Below, piece by piece: positions 26,209 through 36,300 of a stretch of 64,000 nt of DNA; position 1 is the stretch's first letter, and every line of letters begins with the position of its first letter. The stretch lies in NCBI GenBank assembly GCA_023935145.1, contig CM043700.1, forward strand, positions 26,665,501-26,729,500, written 5' to 3'. Under the pieces are notes generated by a model, which worked only from the letters and a program-made list of their open reading frames with translations, was not told the origin of the DNA and made no database searches. The DNA is from Bretschneidera sinensis (taxonomy: Eukaryota > Streptophyta > Magnoliopsida > Brassicales > Akaniaceae). The position numbers were made by a program, and so were the translations under genes.

Positions 26209-26655
26209 AAGGCTGTTTGGGAAGTAGAAAAATGAGAGGAAAATTTCTCTCATCTCTTATGGGTTTCTTCGAGCTCGTCACCGTCGCGATTTGTTGAAGA
26301 GAAAAGGAGAGAAACCCGGTTAGAAAGTGAAAAGAAAGGAAATAGGGAGAGAGAAGATGAAGGCGTTGCAAAGAGAGGGAAGAGCTCTGTGAAGGAGAAG
26401 GCGAGGTCGCGAGAGAGAGAAGAGGTCTGTGAATTGGGAAAGTGAGAGTGAAAACTGGACACTGAATTCAGACCGAAAATGTCATTTAGTGGTGTTCAAA
26501 AATCAGTGTTTGAACAGCTATTTTTACAAAACTATGTTCAAACATTGTTTTTGAACACTGCTCATCAAACAATCACGGCAATGTTTGAAAAGGGTTTTTA
26601 GTGTTTGAATACTGAAAAAAGTTTTTGAAAACCCTCCCCAAACAAGCCCTCAACT
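26209..26655. mobile_element. Possible small inverted-terminal-repeat element
   Basis: The left end reads 'ggctgtttggga' (26211 on, plus strand). The right end, read on the minus strand, gives 'ggcttgtttgggga' from about 26650 inward. These ends resemble each other and the ends of small plant DNA transposons. The interior includes a GA-rich block (26230-26450) and several 'gtgtttgaa' repeats (26470-26640). No target duplication was recognised, so the call is weak. Confidence 0.25.
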
Positions 26656-26759
26656 TCCTCAACTACGCAACACAAAAAGTTCTTTGAGGCTTGATTAGTT
26701 ATTAGTAGTATTTGATCGGATGACTACTTATTTAGGCTTAATGAGGAACCAAACGTGGC

Positions 26760-26928
26760 CTTAGTTTGTATTGCGGATGATTGCGTGGGAGATTCTTTGA
26801 CTATTTTTACCAGCATCTCAACACATGTTTGGTCTTAATTTGTATTGCGTATGATTGCTTAGTTTGTATTGCGGATAATTGCGTGGGAGGTTCTTTAATT
26901 ATTTTTACCAGCATCTCAACACACATGT
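26760..26928. repeat. Direct duplication of about 70 bp
   Basis: 'ttagtttgtattgcgg' through 'gattgcgtgggag.ttctt' to 'ttttaccagcatctcaac' occurs at about 26761-26825 and again at about 26860-26927, with few mismatches. The flanking 'aaccaaacgtggcctt' resembles the end of a small plant transposon, but no full element could be delimited. Confidence 0.7.
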
Positions 26929-27289
26929 AGCGTGTGTTAATATGTTCTTTTTATGTGATAAAATAATATACAAGACGAGACTTCTCCTTTATCTACACAA
27001 TCTTGCCATGATCAAATTTCATCAGCCCAAGTCACTGAGGATTTGCCTTCGTAGGTCACTCGTTTCGAGGGGTAAGCCTCGGCTCAAATGCCTTCGCCAC
27101 CAAAAATTAAAAAATGGAAACCAAAATCCACCCGGAAGGAAGTGATCCTGTATCCTTCAAGAATTCCAGGCTAGGAGCCTCAATTGATCCATATAACAAA
27201 TTCTCCCCAAAGGAGTCGGAGTCCAGTTCCGTAAGAAGATGACTCAGTCAGAATCGTCAGAAGCTTCAGCTAACTTATTCCCTTCACAA

Positions 27290-27444
27290 CGTGGGCTAGT
27301 TTTATTACCCGTGATTGCGACCGATTCATCTCAAATCCTTTCTGTCGTACAAACAACAGAAGAACAACTGGGGAAAATTAGGGCAACCTTGGCCCGATAA
27401 AATAAGATTATAGCAAAAAAGGGTATCGTGATTGCAACCCCCAA
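27290..27444 (+). pseudogene. Left part of an old Ty3/gypsy gag relic
   Basis: The plus strand encodes 'LSVVQTTEEQLGKIRATLAR', the coiled start of a plant Ty3/gypsy gag type. The reading is cut at 27444 by the gypsy element and resumes at 46438. Stops interrupt it, so it is a relic. The target duplication CCCAA is its last five bases. Confidence 0.55.
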
Positions 27445-27601
27445 TGTAATACTCATATTTGTAAAGTAAGGATAAATAAGTAATTGAATAAATATGTCAT
27501 GAAATTTAAAATAAAGTCTATATGCAAAGTTTATTAGTATTTGACTAAAGCAATTCTAAAAAAAATAAAAATAAAAATAAAAATCGATGAATAGTAACAA
27601 C

Positions 27602-27630
27602 GTGGCAGCAGGTGGCAGCACCTGCTGCCA
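27602..27630. repeat. Hairpin-forming inverted repeat in gypsy LTR
   Basis: ggcagcaggtg and its exact inverse cacctgctgcc are separated by only 3-4 bases, giving an 11-bp stem. The 3' LTR copy (about 44314-44340) keeps the stem although neighbouring bases changed. Confidence 0.75.
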
Positions 27631-28679
27631 AGTCTAATGTGATTATGCCAAGTTAAAGTAATGCTTTCCCAAATTTAATGGATGATGGCCAAGTATAAAG
27701 CATAAAGAGAAAGAAATCATTTTGTTTTGCAAAGACAATAATTTTGTCTTGCAAGTGTCAAATTTATAGAATAATTTAAAGAATGTGATTGTTGACTTGG
27801 CAAGCAACTTCTAAAGTTGCAGGAGGAAGCTTGATATCAATTTCCTATATATATGAGAACTGGCGAATTTGTAGGGAATGATAAAAATTGAGTTTCCTTT
27901 CCATTTTTTCTTTAAACACTTGGGAGTTCAAAGAAAAGTTGGAAGACCAAAATTTTGAAGGGATTTTCGGGAATATTTATGAGAAGATATCAGAATAGCA
28001 GAAGGTGTTGACTATCGACAACGGGAGAAATTTTTGAGAAGACCGAGAAAAGCAAGAAGGTGACCCACGAGTAGCTTTAAATGCTACGGGGTGAGTTGGA
28101 TTTACTTTTAGTAGTCTAAATAAAAAATCAATTATTTGGTGATATTATTATAATTAATTATTAAGGTATGTTTGGGTGATAGATGAAAAATTGATTTATG
28201 GTTATGATAGGAAATTTGGTCAGGTAGAAATATTTTTCGGTGAGAAATGATATTTTTGAAAATCATAAGTTTATTTGAGAATAAAAGCAATAAATAAATT
28301 ATTGATAAGATATATTGATGTTTTTATACGAGTTATGATGAGATGAATTTTAGTAGATCTTGACAAATTTTGGTGAATGATTTGAGGTGAATTTTAGTGG
28401 ATATTGACAAATTTTTTGTGGATGATTTGAGATGAAATTTAGTGGATCTTGACAGACTTTAATTGATTATTTGATGTGATTTGGGAAGAGAAGAATTTAG
28501 TGAAATTTTTATATAATTTGATAAAAATCAGGATGATTGGATGTAAATTTTTTTAAAGAAACTTTGTTATATAAAATTTGTGAATAATCAGGATAGCCAA
28601 ATTAAGTGGTTTGAATCTTTATATTGTTTTTATACTACTGTTTCATATCATTGTTCATGCACATATGCATTTAATAATA

Positions 28680-28912
28680 TAACCGAAAGAACCGGGAAGG
28701 CAGCCGGTCTAATGAAATAACCGTGACAGCTGGTATATGCTGGAATGAAACGTGAAAACCGTGACAGCTGGTATATGCTGGGATGAAAAGTGAAAACCGT
28801 GACAGCCGGTATATGTTGGAATTAACCGGGAAAGCAGCCGATCTGATGAGAATAAAAGAACCGGAAGGGCAGTCGGTCTAAGATAATAACAACCTGTCGA
28901 CAGGTGGGAAAA
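28680..28912. repeat. Short tandem repeats (about 38 bp) in gypsy 5' LTR
   Basis: Units built on 'aaccg.gac/aggcagc.ggt' repeat six times here but only about four times in the 3' LTR (45357-45480). The copy number changed after, or during, the last round of replication. Confidence 0.8.
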
Positions 28913-28974
28913 CGTTCCTATCATAATCATTCATGCATTTGCATCTGTTTTTAATTATTGCTGCATTATTTGAG

Positions 28975-29330
28975 ATACTGAGATATGATATTTTTTATTG
29001 AATTTAATTATAGATGGCTGAGTCTCATAAAAAGAGACATTTATAATAATGAGATTATTGAAATGCTGAGATGTGGCACATTATTGTGAATTTAATTTAA
29101 GATGGTTAAGTCTCATAAAAAGAGACAACTATGATAACAAGATTATTGGCATGCTGAGATATGGTATATTATTGTGAATTTAATTATAGATGGTTAAGTC
29201 TCATAAAAAGAGACAGCTATGATAATGAGATTATTGAAATGCTGAGATGTGGGACATTATGGTGAATTTAATTATAAATGGTTGAGTCTCATAGAAAGAG
29301 ACAGTTATGGTATTAAGACTTATTTAAATG
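28975..29330. repeat. Four tandem 88-bp units in gypsy 5' LTR
   Basis: Each unit contains 'ctgagat.tgg', 'gaatttaatta', 'gatgg.t.agtctcat' and 'aaagagaca'. The matching block in the 3' LTR lies at about 45570-45922 with the same unit number. Confidence 0.85.
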
Positions 29331-29540
29331 GAAGATTTTATGATGTGAACCTCATTACGAGGTAATTATGAGATAATTGAGTGTCTTAAATTGATTTACG
29401 AGGTAAAAAGAGACAGCTATGATAATGAGATAATTACGAGGTAAATTGATTTTTTTACTGCTGCATATATGTGTCGTGCTGGGATTCTCAAAATGTGATG
29501 ACACTGTTTCGGGGTGGCCAACCTGGGATGGGTCGTTACA

Positions 29541-29555
29541 ATTTTGGTATAAGAG
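29541..29555 (+). promoter_or_regulatory. Gypsy primer-binding site, left half, cut by copia-1
   Basis: Immediately after the 5' LTR the sequence reads attttggtataagag and, across the copia-1 insertion, continues agc at 39815. It resembles the initiator-methionine tRNA complement TGGTATCAGAGC with one mismatch. The copia-1 target duplication AAGAG is the second half of this motif. Confidence 0.8.
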
Positions 29556-30805
29556 TGTAGCTCGAGATTTCAACCCAAGAGGGGGGGTGAATTGGGTTTT
29601 TAAAAACTTTTGCGGAATTTATACAAGTTTATAAAAACTGATAAGCAACAAATAATTGATACAAGTAGAAAGCTGTAAATAAAGAGTTTAAGGAAAGAGG
29701 ATGCAAACACAGTTATAGTGGTTCGGCAATATCGGATTCGTTCCGACCCTACGTCCACTCTCTTCAAGGAACTCCTTGAAGTAATCCACTAAGAAAACTT
29801 AGTCGCACAACTTAGCCGGGTGTTGCACAAACCGTACACAAGCAATTTACAGGAATTGCTTAAACCGAAAAATCCCCTTCCTTTCGGAAGTTTCCCCTTC
29901 CTCTCGGAAGTAATCCCTTTACAAAGATGGTGTAAAGTAAAAGGTAGAGAGACAACAAATGAAAGCTTATTACAACATAAATGTCTCTCTTTCAAAGTAA
30001 AGCTTGAAGAAATGGCTCAATAAGATTATTTCAAAGCTTTTTGTGTTTCAAGAGTATAAAAACTTGATTATATGAGATCAACTCTTTTTGAATATGTGCT
30101 GCTTGTTATTGAATGCTTTGCTGAGAGGGTTTATATAGCAATCAATTAATATGGCCGTTTTGGACTTTAATTTGAAAAAGATTTACTTTAAAACGTTCAG
30201 ATTTGGAGTCCAACGGTCATATTTTTGAACTACCAGTCGACTGGGTCGAGATACCAGTCGACTGGGTTCACTTGAAAAATATACGTTTTCAGACCTTCTG
30301 GGTATCCAGTCGACTGGTATATATCATCCAGTCGACTGGGGACTTTCTGTCCATTGTGCCAGTCGACTGGGTTGATTCATCCAGTCGACTGGGAAATTAC
30401 TGGTCAAAGTACCAGTCGACTGGGTTAATTCATCCAGTCGACTGGGTACCTTCTGACCCATATACCAGTCGACTGGTATATGTACCCAGTCGACTGGGTT
30501 GTCTTCCAACCCAGTTTTTCTTCTGTTTTTCATTAAAAACATTTTAAAATTAATGGTTTTAGAAAAACCATTTGTGTTTGAGCCATTAAACAAGCTAATA
30601 CAATGTATGAGTGAGACTTACATTGGTTCTAAACCTTAAGACCTATACTAGATCTTCAGTCTTCACTTGATACTTGATTTGGTTCGAGTTTTTGCACTTT
30701 GTTCCTTGGTTGAATGTGTTTGATCCTTAAAACAACTTAGTTTAAACATGTTAGTTAAATAACAGTTGTGTTTTGCCATCATTAAAATACGGGCGAGGGT
30801 CAACA
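29556..30805 (-). repeat. Copia-1 3' LTR (left)
   Basis: 1250 bp; the same length as the right copy. It differs from the right LTR at about five positions (for example g/a within a palindrome at 30439 versus 39445, and t/c near the gccggg.gttgc motif). Begins TG and ends CA in both orientations. Confidence 0.95.
30233..30497. repeat. Palindrome array CCAGTCGACTGG, 10 copies (copia-1 3' LTR)
   Basis: Perfect 12-bp palindromes start at 30233, 30254, 30306, 30328, 30359, 30381, 30412, 30434, 30465 and 30486. Successive spacings are 21, 52, 22, 31, 22, 31, 22, 31 and 21 bp. Spacers of about 10 and 19 bp are much less conserved than the palindromes, apart from a 'gttgattcat'-like short spacer. 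Each copy has a central CG and two symmetric CHG sites. Confidence 0.97.
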
Positions 30806-30819
30806 ATCTCCCCCTTTTT
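30806..30819 (-). other. Polypurine tract, copia-1, with upstream repeats
   Basis: AAAAAGGGGGAGAT directly abuts the 3' LTR on the minus strand. Further PPT-like motifs lie upstream: AGGGGGAG near 31018-31026 and AACGGGGGAGAA near 31096-31106. Multiple PPT-like motifs before the 3' LTR are a known trait of Sireviruses. The non-coding stretch 30820-31362 holds nothing else recognisable. Confidence 0.85.
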
Positions 30820-31362
30820 GATGATGACAAAACTAATAATGTAAAAACAGTTTTAAAAACTAAGTGTTAAGATTTTACAAAAATTTGGACAGAGTCTCCT
30901 CTGTTTTTCGAGAAAAACCACCCTGTAAACAAGCAAACACAGTTTATATTTCTTTCAACCAATCCAGAATTAAACTCAACCAATCAATAAACATTTTTAC
31001 ATAGATATGGAGCAATGCTCCCCCTAAATCTATGCATTGGTTGCGTTTTTACTTAGATTTTCTCGTTACTTAGATTTTCTCGTTTTTCTCATTTTTCTCC
31101 CCCGTTTTGACAACAGCAACCAAAGGGGGCAGAACAATTAACAAATAAGCTATGAGACAAACAGATATTTAAAAACAGTTCTAACATATCACAAATAGCT
31201 TAAATAAATGCAAGAAATATGGCTTATAGTATTACATCATCATAGAAAAAGTCAATACAAGTAGAGTCTTATAGAGCCATAACTAAGAAAAACAAACATG
31301 AGATGTCCGTGCTAAGTGACAAATACTGGAAAAGTGCTAAGAACTGATTAAATGAATGAGAC

Positions 31363-32619
31363 TCATGGTGCGGGAGAGTCCGAGCTGTCACGAAGAAGTT
31401 CCCTAATCTCAGCTAGGGAACCCTCGGTGTGCTCTCGATGTAACTCGAAGTCATCCCGTAGATGGTCTATGGAGGAGCTCAGCCTCTGATAATCGGACTG
31501 CATGGACTGAAAACCGGATTCCATCGTCATCTGAAGACTCGTGATAGCTCGTAGGATGTCACCATATCCAGTCTGACCAGTACTCGAGCCACCAATGGGA
31601 GGTGCTCGGGTATCTGTCTCCATCTCAGCAGCCGTATCAGCATCCTCACCACTGTCACTCGCATCCTCTCGAATCCTTAGGCGCTTTCCAGCCTTAGGAT
31701 AGAGAAACCCTTCACGAACAGTACATCCCATCTTCTTCAGAGATGAGATGTTGATGATATCCGTCAATCCAATATCCTGAGCCTCGGAGGCAGGCAAAGG
31801 TACCCGGAAGTGCTGGAGGATGAGTGTAATGAGCATCCCATAAGGAAGACACCCGGAGTCGTTTGCTTCACCGTTTATCATGTTGGCGAGCAGCAGAGGA
31901 TATATATTGAAGTGGTGCCCAGATTTTAGGCACCAAATCAATACCGTATCTATTTTAGATAGATACCCTCGACTCCCGAGTCTCGGGTGGATGGTCCAAC
32001 TGACAATCAATTGAAACATTTTTGAGTCGAGGGGCAAGTCACTACATGTGTGAAATGTAGTGGGTCTGTACACATAGTTAGGGTCGCCCCTGACTATTCG
32101 ACAGGCCTCCTCAACTTCAAAGTTGTCTGGCCATCCATCCAGACTCCATTGAACCCCCCTTATAGGGATTCTCAGAATGCTCATCAAGAGGTCAGTGTTG
32201 ACCTCAAACTCCACACCGCTAACTCTGGTTCTGAATCTCAGAGCCAGAGGACTGGGTTTCACCAAGTTAGCATAGAACTGGTGAATCAGTCGCGGGTAAT
32301 ATTTTTCATGAATACTGACCAGTGGGGTCAGATTTATTGTCTCAAAGGCTGGTAGAATATCGAAATTACCATGACGAATGGAGTCGAAATCAACGACTCT
32401 ACCCGTCATGATTTTCTTGTGACGGATTATAGAGTTATACCTCTTATGAGCAGCTGGGCTGAAAAACAGAGCCTGCTCCAACTCTGTTCTGGACTCCTTG
32501 CTGGATGACCCTGCTGCTCCCTTCCCTTTTGATTCCGAAGCCGAAGGTTTTGAAGACCTAGGCTTTTTGGGCGCATTGGGTCCACTTGTTGTGAGTTTTA
32601 TACGGATTTTGTCACTCAT
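31363..32619 (-). CDS. Copia-1 ORF3 in env position, PF20167-like protein, 418 aa
   Basis: An uninterrupted ORF in sense orientation between pol and the 3' LTR. It has a basic N-terminus ('KKPRSSKPSASESKGKG', residues about 18-34) that could be a nuclear signal. The globular region, about residues 55-310 ('YYPRLIHQFYANLVK', 'GVEFEVNTDLLMSILRIPI', 'IHPRLGSRGYLSKIDTVLIW'), resembles the 'putative plant transposon protein' family (PF20167, from memory). An acidic linker follows (about 318-345), then a predicted coiled coil (about 360-412, 'LQMTMESGFQSMQSDYQRL'). There is no signal peptide or membrane segment, so it is not an envelope-type protein. The sister copy keeps the ORF at exactly the same length with about nine residue changes. 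Its own promoter-like region lies upstream. Function unknown. Confidence 0.85.
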   Translation of the reverse strand: MSDKIRIKLTTSGPNAPKKPRSSKPSASESKGKGAAGSSSKESRTELEQALFFSPAAHKRYNSIIRHKKIMTGRVVDFDSIRHGNFDILPAFETINLTPLVSIHEKYYPRLIHQFYANLVKPSPLALRFRTRVSGVEFEVNTDLLMSILRIPIRGVQWSLDGWPDNFEVEEACRIVRGDPNYVYRPTTFHTCSDLPLDSKMFQLIVSWTIHPRLGSRGYLSKIDTVLIWCLKSGHHFNIYPLLLANMINGEANDSGCLPYGMLITLILQHFRVPLPASEAQDIGLTDIINISSLKKMGCTVREGFLYPKAGKRLRIREDASDSGEDADTAAEMETDTRAPPIGGSSTGQTGYGDILRAITSLQMTMESGFQSMQSDYQRLSSSIDHLRDDFELHREHTEGSLAEIRELLRDSSDSPAP

Positions 32620-32828
32620 TTTCGAGAAATTTGAAGTTTTTGAAAAAAGGAAATTTGGTAAAAATGAGAGATTTTAACCGTAGAAAGTTAAAAATCTCTT
32701 TAGGAATGAGTAGATCGGTGTGTTTAGAAGGGATTTGGATGGTTTTTAGATCAAAAAGATGAATTTTTCTAGAGAGAGAAAGCTTGGGCTCTTTGAAAAT
32801 GGCGTAAAAATGGCGAAAATGAACAGTC

Positions 32829-32848
32829 TCTTTTATAGAATCGCGATA
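32829..32848 (-). promoter_or_regulatory. Candidate internal promoter (TATA box) for ORF3, copia-1
   Basis: TATAAAAG on the minus strand (32830-32837) directly follows the palindrome array and precedes a pyrimidine-rich leader ('ctttctctctctaga' near 32770-32785). The ORF3 ATG (32619) lies about 210 bp downstream. The sister copy keeps the box at 51066-51073. The arrangement copies that of the LTR promoter (array, TATA, leader). Confidence 0.6.
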
Positions 32849-33186
32849 CCAGTCGACTGGGTAAACTTACCAGTCGACTGGGCCCCTTTAAAAAGATGAA
32901 CAGTTCTCTTACCAGTCGACTGGGTAAACGTACCAGTCGACTGGATTAACTGACAGTGAGATACCAGTCTACTGGGCTATCGTTACCAGTCGACTGGGGG
33001 TTCAAAAAAATGAAAAAAAATTTGGCTCCAAGCATGATTTGATTTTATAGACGACTGGAGAAGACTTACCAGTCGTCTGGAGTTTTTGGCAGAGAGTTAC
33101 CAGTCGACTGGGTCAAAATTACCAGTCGACTGGAAAAACAGGCAGAGACTTACCAGTCGACTGGAGAACATTTACCAGTCGACTGG
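32849..33186. repeat. Internal palindrome array upstream of ORF3, copia-1
   Basis: Copies of CCAGTCGACTGG or one-base variants start at 32849, 32880, 32912, 32933, 32964 (variant), 32986, 33069 (variant CCAGTCGTCTGG), 33100, 33122, 33153 and 33175, plus half-sites near 33047 and 33203. Spacings are 31, 32, 21, 31, 22, then 61 and 22 through the half-site, then 31, 22, 31, 22. It lies between the pol stop and the ORF3 leader and encodes nothing. Confidence 0.95.
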
Positions 33187-33328
33187 ATCCTGAGTAAAAT
33201 TTCCAGTCCTGAATTTTTAGCACGATTTTGTTTATCTATGACATTTTTGAGTGAAGGGAATAATTAAACATGGATTAATACTCTATCACTCAATGTCAAA
33301 CATGCAAATGATGAAATGTGAGATGCAA

Positions 33329-36300
33329 TCAAACATTCAATTTATAAAAATCAAGCAATCCCATCAACTTTCTTATTTTGCAAAAACTAGCTTCACTTAA
33401 GGGTTTTGTAAGAATATCAGCTATTTGATCTTCTGAAGGTATAAATTCTAATCTTATATCACCTTTTTGAGCATGGTCTCTTAAGAAATGATGTCTAATC
33501 TCTATATGCTTGGTTCTAGAGTGCTGAATAGGATTTTTGGTTAGGTTGATGGCACTAGTATTATCACAAAATATAGGAATATTTTTGAGACTCATGCCAT
33601 AGTCTTCTAGTTGTTGTTTCATCCATAGTACTTGGGCACAACAACTGCCAGCTGCTACATATTCCGCCTCAGCGGTTGATAGTGCAACTGAATTCTGTTT
33701 CTTGGAGAACCAAGAAATTAACATAGCACCTAAGAATTGGCATGTTCCACTTGTGCTTTTTCTATCTAACCTACATCCAGCAAAATCAGCATCCGAATAT
33801 CCTACTAGCTCAAAAGATGATTCTCTAGAATACCATAATCCTATGGTCTGGGTCCCTTGTAGATATCTAAGGATTCTTTTTACTGCAACTACATGTGATT
33901 CCTTAGGATTAGACTGAAATCTAGCACACATGCATACACTGAACATTATATCAGGTCTACTTGCAGTCAAATAAAGTAAAGCACCTATCATGCTTCTATA
34001 ATATTTAGAATCTACAATTTTACCTCCTTCATCAAGATCAAGTTTGGTGGTTGTGCTCATTGGTGTTCCAAGTGGCTTTGAGCTTTCCATCCCGAACCTC
34101 TTAAGTAGGTCTTTGATGTACTTTTGTTGATTGATGAAGATACCTCCTTTTAGTTGCTTGATTTGCAGTCCAAGGAAGTAGGTAAGTTCTCCCATCATGC
34201 TCATTTCAAATTCACCTTGCATGCACTTAGCAAACTCTTGACACATAGATTCATTAGTAGCACCAAATATAATATCATCAACATATATTTGAACTATCAA
34301 AGTGTCATTTTTGTGAGTTTTTGTGAAGAGAGTTGTATCTATTCTTCCTCTTACAAAATCATAATCAATCAAAAATTTGCTTAGTCTTTCGTACCATGCC
34401 CTTGGTGCTTGCTTCAGCCCATATAAAGCCTTAGAAAGCTTGTAGACATGATTTGGAAGACTAGGGTTTTCAAAACCAAGAGGTTGTTCAACATAAACCT
34501 CTTCTTCTATAAAGCCATTTAAAAAGGCACTTTTCACATCCATTTGAAATAGCTTGAATTTATTAAAGCATGCAAAGGCTAATAACATTCGAATAGCTTC
34601 TAATCTAGCTACGGGAGCATAGGTTTCATCAAAATCTATTCCTTCCTCTTGATTATATCCCTTAGCAACTAGCCTAGCCTTATTTCTAGTTACTATACCA
34701 TTTTCATCCATTTTATTTCTATATACCCATTTAGTTCCAATAATTGAATGATCTTTAGGTCTTGGAACTAGTTCCCAAACATTGTTTCTCTCAAATTGAT
34801 TTATCTCTTCCTGCATTGCAATTATCCAATCATTATCTTTTTCAGCTTCTATAAATGTCTTAGGTTCTACTTGAGACAAATAAGCTGCAAAATTGCAAGT
34901 ATTTCTAATGGAAGAGCGAGTTCTTACCCCTTGTGAAGGATCACCAATTACTTGATCAATTGGATGATGATTTACATACCTCCAATCCTTGGGTAGATTT
35001 TCCTCTTGTTGACTTGAGGATGGTTGGTCTAAATTTGGAGTTGCCATCCCTTCATTTGTTTGAGAAGAACTCACTTTTGGGTCAACAATGGGAGTAGAAG
35101 TTTCCATTCTTGGAATAAAATCTGCATCATCTTTAAAGGAAACTTCTCCACTACTCATTGGGTTAGATTCATCAATAGTTACATGCACAGATTCTTCTAC
35201 TACTAGAGTTCTCTTATTGAAAACTCTATAAGCCTTACTAGTAGTAGAATATCCTAAAAATATCCCTTCATCGGTCTTGGAATCAAATTTACCCAAGTTA
35301 GTTTTATTGTTATTTAAGATGAAGCACTTACTACCAAAGGCACGAAAATAGGAAATATTGGGCTTTCTCCCTTTCCATAGTTCATAAGGAGTTTTATCAA
35401 GCAGGGGCCTTATCAAAATTCTATTTAAAATATAGCAAGAAGTATTCACGGCTTCAGCCCAAAAATATTTTGGTAAATTATTTTCACAAAGCATTGTTCT
35501 TGAAAATTCTTCTAGAACTCTATTTTTCCTCTCAACAACTCCATTTTGTTGAGGAGTTCTAGGAGCTGAAAAGTTGTGATTAATTCCATTTTCATCACAA
35601 AATTTTGAAAAGCTTTGATTTTCAAATTCTTTGCCATGATCACTTCTTATGCTTGAGATACAAATTCCTTTTTCATTTTGTACCTTTTTGCAAAACTTTT
35701 CAAATCCTTTGAAAGCTTCATCCTTATAAGCAATAAAAATAACAAAGGTATATCTTGAATAGTCATCAACAATAACAAGAGCATATTGATGGCCACCTAG
35801 ACTAATGGTACTAATTGGACCAAATAAGTCCATATGCAAAAGTTCCAAAGGTCTAGTAGTTGAGACAACATTTTTTGCTTTGAAAGATATCCTAGTTTGT
35901 TTTCCCATTTGACAAGCATTGCAAATTTTGTTTTTCTCAAAATTGATTTTAGGAAGACCAATAACTAAATCTTTTCTTGAAACAATTTTTAGCAAGTTCA
36001 TGTTTACATGACCAAGCCTTCTATGCCATAGCCATTGATTTTCACTAAAAGCAGGAAAACATTTTTCATTATTGGAATGTAAGGATTTCAAATCAACTAT
36101 ATAGACATTTTCATGTCTATGGCCAATGAATTTGATCTTGTTGCTCTTGATGTCTATAACTAGACAATGAGAGGTCTCAAATGTGACTTTATATCCTTTG
36201 TCACATAATTGACTAATGCTAAGTAAATTTGGCTTTAAGCCTTGTACTAGCAATACATTATCTAAAGTTGAGAAATCATTACCGACTTTTCCATGCCCGA

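Larger units (their letters stand above)
27445..29540 (+). repeat. 5' LTR of the gypsy element (2096 bp)
   Basis: It aligns along its length with 44152-46437. Relative to the 3' LTR it has about 40 extra bases near 27640-27690, extra copies of a roughly 38-bp repeat near 28690-28860, and lacks about 330 bp present at 46010-46340. Substitutions are few (roughly 2-3 percent by eye). Confidence 0.92.

Noticed and set aside
26105..26462. Ser/Phe/Leu-rich minus-strand ORFs as a first exon
   Set aside because: They lie in a GA/CT-rich block inside a possible small transposon, with no protein similarity or downstream exons.
30233..30497. Regularly spaced short repeats resembling a CRISPR array
   Set aside because: The repeat is a 12-bp palindrome in a plant LTR, spacers are short and partly similar, and there are no cas genes.
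30203..30593. ORFs on both strands rich in PVDWV and STGL/PSRL repeats (also at 39209, 48323, 57425)
   Set aside because: They are translations of the CCAGTCGACTGG arrays, which read open on both strands because the motif is a palindrome without stops. No coding evidence.
31363..32619. Copia ORF3 as an envelope gene
   Set aside because: No signal peptide, transmembrane helix or glycoprotein-like cysteines; the position alone is Env-like.
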